64,000 nucleotides of DNA from Actinomycetes bacterium (lineage in GTDB: Bacteria; Actinomycetota; Actinomycetes; Mycobacteriales; Mycobacteriaceae), in NCBI GenBank assembly GCA_023404955.1, contig JAEXZY010000160.1:1-64000 (forward strand), written 5' to 3'. The notes beneath the pieces were generated by a model. The model ran no database searches. It was not told the origin of the DNA and was given only the letters and a program-made list of their open reading frames with translations. Of the stretch, positions 34,637 through 41,145 are shown in pieces. The translations under genes were made by a program, and so were the position numbers. Each line of letters starts with the position of its first letter. Position 1 is the stretch's first letter.

Positions 34637-34869
34637 TCGACTGTCCGCCTTACTCCAGCGAACGTGTGTCGGCACGTCGCGGTTGATCTCCCTGCGATCG
34701 ATGACAGGACCGGAACCCGTCCACCCCAGAGCACTATCGAGGGAGTTGAAGTGCTGTCACCGACTTCGCTGTGTGTTGCGTTCCGGAGCGCAATGGCCTC
34801 GCCCGTGGCCGGCCAGATCACCATCTGCACCGCTGCCTCGCAACGACTTTCGACATCCCCCGCAAACAC
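34633..34869 (-). CDS. Short leader ORF coupled to the adenylation gene
   Basis: 78 residues from GTG 34869; the stop overlaps the ATG of the adenylation gene by 4 bp. No ribosome-binding site precedes the GTG. Block AATAGT (34881-34876, minus strand) ends 6 nt before it, so a leaderless mRNA starting on this GTG fits. The sequence shows no known domain. The same short-ORF-then-gene layout occurs at three regulator genes upstream. It may be a small protein or a translational control element. Confidence 0.5.
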   Translation of the reverse strand: MFAGDVESRCEAAVQMVIWPATGEAIALRNATHSEVGDSTSTPSIVLWGGRVPVLSSIAGRSTATCRHTFAGVRRTVE

Positions 34870-34925
34870 ATCATCACTATTGACGACCCCGCTACCGTTC
34901 GTACATGGACCATGAGAGCGATTTT
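34867..34925 (-). promoter_or_regulatory. Promoter module P1 of the adenylation/EPS operon
   Basis: The minus strand holds box S (AAAATCGCTC...GGTCCATGTACG, plus-strand 34896-34925), a 19-nt gap, then block B AATAGTGATGATGTG (34881-34867). Matching modules lie at 36038-36094 and 37242-37298 with 18-nt gaps. The conserved core CCATGTACG and the fixed spacing point to a common regulator site with a -10-like block. Confidence 0.65.
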
Positions 34926-34953
34926 CGGACTGGGCCCGGTACTGAATCGGGAT

Positions 34954-35850
34954 CTAGTACGGCGAGACGTCGTTGACCGCAAGGATATTGCGGGCAAGCG
35001 CTGCTGCCTCTTCGCGGCTGCTGACACCGAGCTTGGTCAGCACGCTGTGCACGTGATTCTTCACAGTGTGGACGGCAATACAGAGCCGATCCGCGATGTC
35101 GCGGTTCGCAAGTCCCGCCTCCAACATTCGGAGGATCTGGATCTCCCGAGCGGTCAGCGGTAGTTCTCTTGCGGTCGGATGCCGACGCTGTGAGGCCAGG
35201 GCCGACAAGCGCCTGAGCAATATCGCCGACACCCCTGGCGAACACAGTGATTCCCCAGCAGCAACACGGTGTATCAACACAAGCAGGCTGTCGAGAGGTT
35301 CCGCGCGCAGGTGATAGCCGGCCGCCCCGGCCTCCGCGCACGCGACGATGCCCGATTCGTCCTCTTCGGACACGCCGACGACAACCACGCGCACGTTCGG
35401 GTTCGATCTCGATGCCTGCCTCAGCAACATCGCGCTATCGCGGGTCGCCATGTTCAACAGGATGACGTGCGGGAGTGTCGTCTGTACCTCCGCGACCATC
35501 GACTTCAGATCGGACGCAACGCCGACCGCCACGACGCCGGGCTGCGCGACGAGAACGCCGGCCAGACACTCGCGATGGAGTGCGCAGTCGTCGACGATCA
35601 GAACCCGGACGTCATGTGGTGACCCGAGTACGCTCACGATTTTGGGACGAGCTTGGACTCCGTCGGCTGTCCGCACGATCCGATCGAGGAATTCGACGTT
35701 CGAATGCTGCAGTCCCAGTTCGGTGTCCGATGGACGCCCATTGACCGGAACTCGATCATGGGCCGCTCCGCGACGGTCCCCGTCGAACGAAGCCAGCTCG
35801 TCACCTGGCCAGGTCGACAACAGCCGTCGGATAGGCGGGAGCTCATTCAT
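34954..35850 (-). CDS. Atypical NarL/FixJ-type response regulator (receiver Asp replaced by Asn)
   Basis: 298 residues: a disordered N-terminus (1-80), a receiver domain (82-200) and a LuxR-type helix-turn-helix (232-275, LTAREIQILRMLEAGLANRDIADRL ... HTVKNHVHSVLTKLGV). The acidic pair DD87-88 is present, but the phospho-acceptor position reads LLNMAT (Asn133) and the conserved Lys is Arg182 (YHLRAE). It is therefore unlikely to be switched by phosphorylation. It lies just upstream of the EPS operon on the same strand and is the nearest candidate regulator. ATG 35850 lies within the end of a 26-codon ORF (8-nt overlap). No histidine kinase is in the window. Confidence 0.88.
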   Translation of the reverse strand: MNELPPIRRLLSTWPGDELASFDGDRRGAAHDRVPVNGRPSDTELGLQHSNVEFLDRIVRTADGVQARPKIVSVLGSPHDVRVLIVDDCALHRECLAGVLVAQPGVVAVGVASDLKSMVAEVQTTLPHVILLNMATRDSAMLLRQASRSNPNVRVVVVGVSEEDESGIVACAEAGAAGYHLRAEPLDSLLVLIHRVAAGESLCSPGVSAILLRRLSALASQRRHPTARELPLTAREIQILRMLEAGLANRDIADRLCIAVHTVKNHVHSVLTKLGVSSREEAAALARNILAVNDVSPY

Positions 35851-35923
35851 CTCGGACTCCGCGATCCGACTCGAGATGGATGCACCATCCCACGATCGCG
35901 TTCAGGCGTCGCTGCGTCTTCAT
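35843..35923 (-). CDS. 26-residue leader ORF coupled to the first regulator
   Basis: ATG 35923 has a strong GGGGGAGGA site; the stop overlaps the regulator start by 8 nt. The peptide contains the segment GWCIHLES; the leader ORF of the third regulator has AWCHLV. In this frame the reading stays open upstream to 36130, so a longer leaderless form is possible. Coupling of regulator translation is the simplest role. Confidence 0.55.
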   Translation of the reverse strand: MKTQRRLNAIVGWCIHLESDRGVRDE

Positions 35924-36037
35924 AGGTCCTCCCCCACGGAAACCCGCATTGTCATCGCGCCTCACGAGAACGGCGAACGCACTTGGTGACTCGTTCGCCG
36001 ACTCACAGAGATCGCGATGCAGAGCTAACTCCTCTGC

Positions 36038-36094
36038 CACCATCACTATCGGGGTCTTCAGAACCGCCGTACATGGGTCATCGGAGCCAACTTT
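36038..36094 (-). promoter_or_regulatory. Promoter module P3 upstream of the first regulator
   Basis: Box S (plus-strand 36063-36094, core CGTACATGG at 36068-36076 with GAGC and TTT further right), 18-nt gap, block B GATAGTGATGGTG (36050-36038, minus strand). It is the most diverged of the three copies but keeps core and spacing. It overlaps the restored end of the second regulator. Confidence 0.6.
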
Positions 36095-36841
36095 GACTAG
36101 ACCGGGAGCCGGGCCTCCGACGGTCGCCATGGTCCACCCGCAGCTGGTGGAATGCCGCAGCAGCCTCGGCGCGGGTGTTGACCCCCAGCTTTGTCAGCAG
36201 GTTGTGCACATGATTTTGACGGTGTGAACCGCGATGGACAATTCGAGGGCGATCTGTTGGTTCGACCGGCCTAGTTCCAGCATGTGTAGGACCTGTATCT
36301 CGCGTGTGGTGAGTCCTGAATCCTTGGTTGCAGGCCGACGCGAATCAGCGACAGCGGACACCCGTCGAAGCAACGTTGCTGAGATTTGTGGCGGACACCA
36401 GGTTCCGCCCTCCGCGGCGATGCGGATCAGCACGAGGAGGTCGGCCAACGAATCGATCCTCATGTGGTAGGCCGCGACTCCTGCCTCGGCACACGCGAAG
36501 ATCACCTCCGGGTCGTCCTCGGGAGTCGCGACAGTGACCAGGGGCAACCCCGGGCTCAGGTGTGACACGGCTCGCAGGAATGTCTGCGCCATGCCGCCGG
36601 CCAGGTCCAGCAGAATCACCTGCGGGGCTGTGGATTCCAGCCTGTTCATCAGAGAGGGCAGATCCCAGGCGGTGGTGACGCGCGCTATCCCGTTCGATAG
36701 GAGTGCCGAAGCCAGCGCTTCGCGATACAGCGCGCAGTCATCGATGAGCAATACAGTGCCGATTGCTGATGTGTGCGAGTCACCGTCGGTCACGGGAGCC
36801 GTCACGTCGACTGCAGGCGCAGACCATCGAGTGTCAACCAT
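36078..36841 (-). pseudogene. Second NarL-type regulator, frameshifted in the DNA-binding domain
   Basis: Read from ATG 36841 the frame gives 215 residues and stops at 36194, right after HTVKIMCTTC. Its paralogues read HTVKNHVHxxLxKLGV at this point. The run GTCAAAATCATG on the minus strand has four A where five would restore the frame to KNHVHNLLTKLGVNTRAEAAAAF and a stop at 36078. The break removes the recognition-helix end and the last helix. Unlike its paralogues the receiver keeps Asp79 (ILLDLAGG), but its conserved Lys is Arg128. True mutation, phase variation or a base-call error cannot be told apart here. Confidence 0.8.
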
Positions 36842-37157
36842 CCGAGCCCGAGCTCGGCAGCGACTGCTTCCTTCGGTCCTGTTGCAGGTCTGCGCAATCG
36901 GCGTCACATCTGTCGGCACCGGGGGGCCCGGGTGGCACGCAGGTTTCTTCAGCGGAGGATGCCGACCCCGACGAGTCAACCGGATGGGGAGTGGCCGACT
37001 GAGCGGGGGCCGGGGTCGGCACCCAGATCTGGGGTGGCAACGCCACCACTGCTGCCGATGTCGTGATGGGGCATCGGAACGGGGCGGGCGGGAGCTCGGG
37101 CTTGCCCGGACGCAATGTGGCTGCGACGCAACGTATGCCGTTACGACCAGTAGACAT
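36834..37157 (-). CDS. 107-residue Pro-rich leader ORF coupled to the second regulator
   Basis: ATG 37157 has a strong GGGGAGG site 4 nt upstream. The stop overlaps the regulator ATG by 8 nt, the same overlap as at the first regulator. The product is Pro/Ala/Ser-rich with several Cys near the C-terminus and no recognised domain. It may be only a translated leader; the Shine-Dalgarno sequence is the main evidence. Confidence 0.45.
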   Translation of the reverse strand: MSTGRNGIRCVAATLRPGKPELPPAPFRCPITTSAAVVALPPQIWVPTPAPAQSATPHPVDSSGSASSAEETCVPPGPPGADRCDADCADLQQDRRKQSLPSSGSDG

Positions 37158-37241
37158 GCCACCTCCCCTCAGCCATCTGCGGGGAGGAGTCAATGGCGCT
37201 CAATGCGTCGAATCAGGATGAACGAGCTGACCCACTCCCCG

Positions 37242-37298
37242 CACGTCAACTATCAACAGTGACGGGGCGCTCGTACATGGACCGTTGGAGCGATTTTT
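37242..37298 (-). promoter_or_regulatory. Promoter module P2 upstream of the second regulator
   Basis: Box S (plus-strand 37269-37298) shares CGTACATGGACC and GAGCGATTTT with P1. Block B is GATAGTTGACGTG (37254-37242, minus strand) after an 18-nt gap. It lies 37 bp past the stop of the third regulator and 85 bp before the leader ORF of the second. Confidence 0.62.
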
Positions 37299-37335
37299 CG
37301 CCTAGGGCCCTGTCTAGATCCCGCGTCTCATCCAG

Positions 37336-38220
37336 TCATCGCAGTGACCGGCAGAAGGCCGCCGCTTCCGCGCGTGTACGGACGCCAAGCTTGCCCAAAA
37401 CGCTGTGCACGTGGTTCTTCACTGTATGTACCGCGATACAGAGCTGGTCGGCGATGTCCTTGTTCGACAGACCCTGCTCGAGCATCCCGAGTATCTGCAT
37501 CTCCCGCGCAGTCAGATCCGGATCACCGGGAGCGGGTCGTCGCTCGGATGCCACCGTCGACAGATACCTGAGCAGAATCGCTGAGATCCGTGGCGGGCAA
37601 ACGGACTCACCGTGTGCGACCTTGGCGATCAGATTCCGCAATTCGCACAGGGACTCCGACCGTAGGTGATACGCGGCGACGCCGGCCTCAGCGCACGCGA
37701 TGACGTCGGACTCGTCGTCATCCGCGACCCCGATGACGATCACCTTGGCTGTCGGACACAGCTGCCGTATGCAGTGGAGCAACGAGAAGCTCTGATGCGT
37801 CAACAGATTGAGTAGGACGATGCGTGGTGGCGTGGATATGGCCGCGCTCAGTGAATCGAGACTCCACGCCATGGCGGGCCGCTCCGCAGCCTCGCCGGCG
37901 AGAATCGTGGCAAGGTTCTCGCGCTGGAGGCGGGAGTCGTCGACGATCAAGATGTCTTCGACCGATAACCCCAGTCGCGCCCCGTCTGCTGAGTGCAGTT
38001 CCTCTATCAGGGTTCGTTGTCGTTCGAGCTCCGTGGTCCGTAGGCTCGCCGAGAACATCGGGGCGGGCGCTGGTAGTACGCCATGCCGTCCAACGTCATT
38101 TCCCAGAAGAGCTGCGATCTCACCCTCACCGCGACCGTGTTCGCGGTAGCTGTGCTCACCCCGTCTGTGCCGGATCAGCGGTACCGGATCGCCGACCGAG
38201 TCCCACATCTGAGTCATCAT
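37336..38220 (-). CDS. Atypical NarL/FixJ-type response regulator (receiver Asp replaced by Asn)
   Basis: 294 residues from ATG 38220. Unstructured N-terminus (1-85), receiver with DD94-95, Asn138 at the phospho-acceptor position (IVLLNLLTHQ) and Arg187 for the conserved Lys, then a complete LuxR-type helix-turn-helix (LTAREMQILGMLEQGLSNKDIADQL ... HTVKNHVHSVLGKLGV). Clearly paralogous to the other two: shared CAEAGxAxYHLR and SAILLRxLSxxAS blocks. It is the first gene of the array, with its own sigma70-like promoter, and is coupled to a 29-codon leader ORF by 4 bp. Confidence 0.88.
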   Translation of the reverse strand: MMTQMWDSVGDPVPLIRHRRGEHSYREHGRGEGEIAALLGNDVGRHGVLPAPAPMFSASLRTTELERQRTLIEELHSADGARLGLSVEDILIVDDSRLQRENLATILAGEAAERPAMAWSLDSLSAAISTPPRIVLLNLLTHQSFSLLHCIRQLCPTAKVIVIGVADDDESDVIACAEAGVAAYHLRSESLCELRNLIAKVAHGESVCPPRISAILLRYLSTVASERRPAPGDPDLTAREMQILGMLEQGLSNKDIADQLCIAVHTVKNHVHSVLGKLGVRTRAEAAAFCRSLR

Positions 38221-38306
38221 CGAACCCTGCGTTTTCGGTCCCCGCGAATCACGACCAGATGGCACCAAGCCAGTACCAACTCACCCGAATGCTCCGCCGA
38301 CCCCAT
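38217..38306 (-). CDS. 29-residue leader ORF coupled to the third regulator
   Basis: ATG 38306 follows GAAGGGGGG by 4 nt; the TGA overlaps the regulator ATG at 38220 (ATGA). The regulator itself has no ribosome-binding site, so it probably depends on this ORF. The peptide has AWCHLV and a basic end (RGDRKRRVR). Compare GWCIHL in the leader of the first regulator. Confidence 0.6.
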   Translation of the reverse strand: MGSAEHSGELVLAWCHLVVIRGDRKRRVR

Positions 38307-38340
38307 AGTGCCCCCCTTCACCGGCGCTGCATGCATCCAT

Positions 38341-38370
38341 ATTATGTAAGTTTGCTAGATTTGCAGTCAA
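38341..38370 (-). promoter_or_regulatory. Sigma70-like promoter of the regulator array
   Basis: On the minus strand TTGACT (38370-38365) and CATAAT (38346-38341) are separated by 18 nt, a near-consensus vegetative promoter. The start point would be near 38334, giving a leader of about 28 nt to the small ORF. The surrounding 38340-38480 is A+T-rich against a G+C-rich background. Confidence 0.65.
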
Positions 38371-38504
38371 GTGTGAATTTTTCAGAACTGGGTACTTAGT
38401 TTGGATTGCAACGAGCACCTTTATTGACGCATACGCACGTTAAATGAGTTTTGCCTGGTCAGAATATCAACGCACGCGAGAACTGCGTAGTCGCGGGATC
38501 ATCG

Positions 38505-38522
38505 CGCCACCAAAGAGTGGCG
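38505..38522 (-). terminator. Short hairpin downstream of ltp2
   Basis: CGCCAC and GTGGCG flank a 6-nt loop about 100 nt past the ltp2 stop. It could end the ltp2 operon before the regulator promoter. The stem is short and there is no U-tract, so support is modest. I see nothing else in 38371-38621. Confidence 0.35.
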
Positions 38523-38621
38523 GCGAATTTGCCGAACACACCCAGCTGCGCTGCCGCGATTGTCGTGACAAAGACCCGACGGGTGACGCAATTTTCACGT
38601 CATAAGTTTGCTCTCGCCACG

Positions 38622-39788
38622 TCAGCCGAGGATCAGCCCCGACGTCGGGACGCCGGTACCAGCAGTCACCAGCACGTGTTCCACGTCCGGAACCTGGTTG
38701 ACTGAGGTGCCGCGCAGTTGGCGCACCCCCTCGGCGATGCCGTTCATGCCGTGGATGTAGGCCTCCCCGAGCTGACCACCGTGCGTGTTGATCGGCAACC
38801 TGCCGCCGATCTCGATCGCGCCGCCGGCGATGAAGTCCTTCGCTTCGCCCCGACCGCAGAATCCCAGCTCCTCGAGCTGAATCAGCGTATACGGGGTGAA
38901 GTGGTCGTAGAGGATCGCGGTCTGGATGTCGGCCGGGGTCAAGCCCGATTGATGCCACAGCTGCCTGCCTACGAGACCCATCTCGGGCAGACCCAGTTCG
39001 TCACGGTAGTAGGAGTACATCGTGAACTGGTCGGCGCCGGCCGCCTGCGCGGCCGCCTCGATGATCGCGGGCCGGTGCTTGAGGTCCTTCGCCCGCTCCG
39101 GCGTGGTGACCACGATCGCGACACCGCCGTCGGTCTCCTGGCAGCAGTCCAGCAGGCGCAACGGTTCGGCGATCCACCGGGAGTTCTGGTGGTCCTCGAT
39201 CGTGATCGGCTTACCGTAGAAGTGCGCCTTCGGGTTGTTCGCGGCGTGCTTGCGATCGGCCACGGAGATGGCGCCGAAATCCCGGCTGCTCGCGCCGTAT
39301 TCGTGCATGTAGCGCTGCGCGATCATCGCTACCGACGCGGCAGGGGTGCTCAGGCCGTGCGGGTAGGACCAGCTGTATTCGACGCCGCGGGAGTCGGCGT
39401 TGACGGTCAGCCCTGTCATCACCTGGCCGAAGCGGAACTCCGAGCGCTCGTTGAACGCGCGGTAGGCGACGACGACCTCGGCCACACCGGTGGCCACAGC
39501 GAGCGCAGCCTGCTGCACGGTTGCCGCCGCAGCTCCGCCGCCGTAGCCGATCTGACTGAAGAAACTCAGGTCCCCGATACCGGTGGCGCGCGCCACCGCG
39601 GTCTCCAGATTGGAGTCCATCGTGAACGTCACGAGCCCGTCGACGTCCGAGGGCGCCAGCCCCGCATCGTCGAGCGCGTCGAGTACCGCCTCGGCGGCCA
39701 GGCGCAGCTCGCTGCGCCCGGAATTCTTGGAGAAGTCGGTGGCGCCGATTCCCGCGATGGCCGCCCGCCCCGTCAGTCCGCCGTTCAC
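38622..39788 (-). CDS. ltp2: Steroid side-chain retro-aldolase (thiolase superfamily)
   Basis: 388 residues, orthologous to Rv3540c. A thiolase-fold protein that cleaves the 17-hydroxy-3-oxo-4-pregnene-20-carboxyl-CoA side chain, releasing propionyl-CoA and the C19 steroid ketone. It needs the DUF35 domain of ChsH2 as partner (established). Motifs: AIAGIGATDFSKNSGRSE at the N-terminus, GYGGGAAAATVQQAALAV, and NTHGGQLGEAYIHGMNGIAEGVRQLRG near the C-terminus, as in SCP2-like thiolases. It overlaps chsH1 by 4 bp as the last gene of the KstR-controlled intracellular-growth (igr) operon. Confidence 0.95.
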   Translation of the reverse strand: MNGGLTGRAAIAGIGATDFSKNSGRSELRLAAEAVLDALDDAGLAPSDVDGLVTFTMDSNLETAVARATGIGDLSFFSQIGYGGGAAAATVQQAALAVATGVAEVVVAYRAFNERSEFRFGQVMTGLTVNADSRGVEYSWSYPHGLSTPAASVAMIAQRYMHEYGASSRDFGAISVADRKHAANNPKAHFYGKPITIEDHQNSRWIAEPLRLLDCCQETDGGVAIVVTTPERAKDLKHRPAIIEAAAQAAGADQFTMYSYYRDELGLPEMGLVGRQLWHQSGLTPADIQTAILYDHFTPYTLIQLEELGFCGRGEAKDFIAGGAIEIGGRLPINTHGGQLGEAYIHGMNGIAEGVRQLRGTSVNQVPDVEHVLVTAGTGVPTSGLILG

Positions 39789-40198
39789 CGGGCACCACCG
39801 AAAGACAATGCCGCCGTAGCGATAACGTGATCACCCAGGCTGTTGCTACCTGTCACCTTCACCGTGACGTCATCGCCGTCCGCGGCGGTCACCTCACCGC
39901 GGAACGTGACCGTGTCGTAGGCATACCACGGCACGCCGAGACGCAACGAGATCGACCGGATCACCGCCGTCGAGCCGGCCCAGTCGGTGAGGTAGCGCTG
40001 CACGAGCCCGGTATCGGTGAGGATGTTGACGAAGATGTCCTTGGAACCCTTGGCCTGCGCCTTGTCCCGGTCGTGATGCACATCCTGGTAGTCGCGCGTC
40101 GCGATGGCGGTGGACACGATGAAGGTCGGGTCGGCGTAGAGGGCGAGTTCCGGCAACGAGGTGCCCACCTCGAACGACGGCACAGTTGGTGCACTCAT
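39785..40198 (-). CDS. chsH1: Enoyl-CoA hydratase subunit ChsH1
   Basis: 137 residues from ATG 40198 (in-frame upstream GTG at 40213 rejected because 40198 gives the usual 4-bp ATGA overlap with chsH2). A single hot-dog domain; RDYQDVHHDRDKAQAKG carries the MaoC-type Asp/His active-site pair, followed by DIFVNILTDTGLVQRYLTDW. It forms a heterotetramer with the MaoC-like domain of ChsH2 and hydrates the 3-carbon side-chain enoyl-CoA. Orthologue of Rv3541c. Confidence 0.94.
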   Translation of the reverse strand: MSAPTVPSFEVGTSLPELALYADPTFIVSTAIATRDYQDVHHDRDKAQAKGSKDIFVNILTDTGLVQRYLTDWAGSTAVIRSISLRLGVPWYAYDTVTFRGEVTAADGDDVTVKVTGSNSLGDHVIATAALSFGGAR

Positions 40199-41145
40199 GA
40201 TCGGGGCTCCCATGCGTACAGGGTCCAGGCGGGACTGATGTCGCTGTCGGGGAAGTCGAGATACGTTGCACTGACGGGCATCCCGATCTTCACATCGGAG
40301 GGATCAACACCTCGCAGCTCGCCGAGCATGCGCACCCCCTCCTCCAATTCGACGAGCGCGATGACGAACGGCAGCGTCCGTCCCGGCACCTTGGGTGCGT
40401 GGTGGACGACGAAGCTGTACACGGTGCCGTTGCCGCTGGCGACGACGTAGTCGATGGGATCGTCCTTGTCGGCCCACACCGCGGGTACCGGCGGATGCTG
40501 CAGGCTGCCGTCGGGACGCCGCTGGATACGCAACTCGTGGGCGTTGATGCCGTCCCAGAAGAACTTGGTGTCCCGCGACGATGCCGGGCGCATCAACTTG
40601 TCAGGGTCCAGATCTTCGGGCACGGCTGGGCCGTCCGCCGCCTGGGGCGCGAATTTCATCATGCGCCAGTTCATCTCGGCGACCTTCTCGCCATCGCCGG
40701 CGGTCCAGGTGATCAGCTGGTTGATGAAGTAGCCCTCACCGAGAGCGGTCTTCTTCGGGCCGACGACATCGGTGATCTCGGCGTGGATCTCGACCTCCTC
40801 GCCGGGACGCAGATACCGGTGGTAGGTCTGCTCGCAGTTGGTGGCGACCACACCGACATAGCCTGCGTCGTCGAACAGCGCCATCATCTTGGACAGTGGG
40901 TCGTCGTCAGAACGCCCGACCCCGAGGCCACCCATGGTCCACACCTGGATCATGGCCGGCGGGGCGACGATGCCGGGGTGGCCGGCGGCGACGGCAGCTT
41001 CTTCGTCGACGTAAATAGGGTTCTTGTCGCCGATCGCATCCACCCAGTGGTGGATCATCGGCAGGTTCACCGGATCCGGGCCACGGCGCGGCTCGCTCTT
41101 GCCCGCAGCGGTGATCTCGTCGATCCGGGCCCGCAGGTCTGTCAC
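40195..41145 (-). CDS. chsH2: Enoyl-CoA hydratase subunit ChsH2 with C-terminal DUF35 domain
   Basis: 316 residues in two parts. The N-terminal MaoC-like hot-dog domain (1-170) has HHWVDAIGDKNPIYVDEEAA and PPAMIQVWTM. The C-terminal DUF35 OB-fold domain (about 185-316) has FFWDGINAHELRIQRRPDG, then ASGNGTVYSFVVHH and LVELEEGVRMLGELRG. The first domain pairs with ChsH1 for hydration; the second binds Ltp2 and allows aldol cleavage. Some DUF35 domains have a Zn ribbon; no such Cys cluster is seen here. Orthologue of Rv3542c. Confidence 0.94.
   Translation of the reverse strand: MTDLRARIDEITAAGKSEPRRGPDPVNLPMIHHWVDAIGDKNPIYVDEEAAVAAGHPGIVAPPAMIQVWTMGGLGVGRSDDDPLSKMMALFDDAGYVGVVATNCEQTYHRYLRPGEEVEIHAEITDVVGPKKTALGEGYFINQLITWTAGDGEKVAEMNWRMMKFAPQAADGPAVPEDLDPDKLMRPASSRDTKFFWDGINAHELRIQRRPDGSLQHPPVPAVWADKDDPIDYVVASGNGTVYSFVVHHAPKVPGRTLPFVIALVELEEGVRMLGELRGVDPSDVKIGMPVSATYLDFPDSDISPAWTLYAWEPRS

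Noticed and set aside
34954..38220. The regulator array as an ordinary two-component system
   Set aside because: No histidine kinase gene is present, and two of three receivers lack the phospho-acceptor Asp.
3656..38620. A prophage or integrative element carrying the EPS genes
   Set aside because: No integrase, recombinase, tRNA, attachment repeats, replication or structural phage genes were seen in the interval.
38718..39830. 370-codon plus-strand open frame antisense to ltp2
   Set aside because: No domain pattern or start signal; ltp2 on the other strand is unambiguous.
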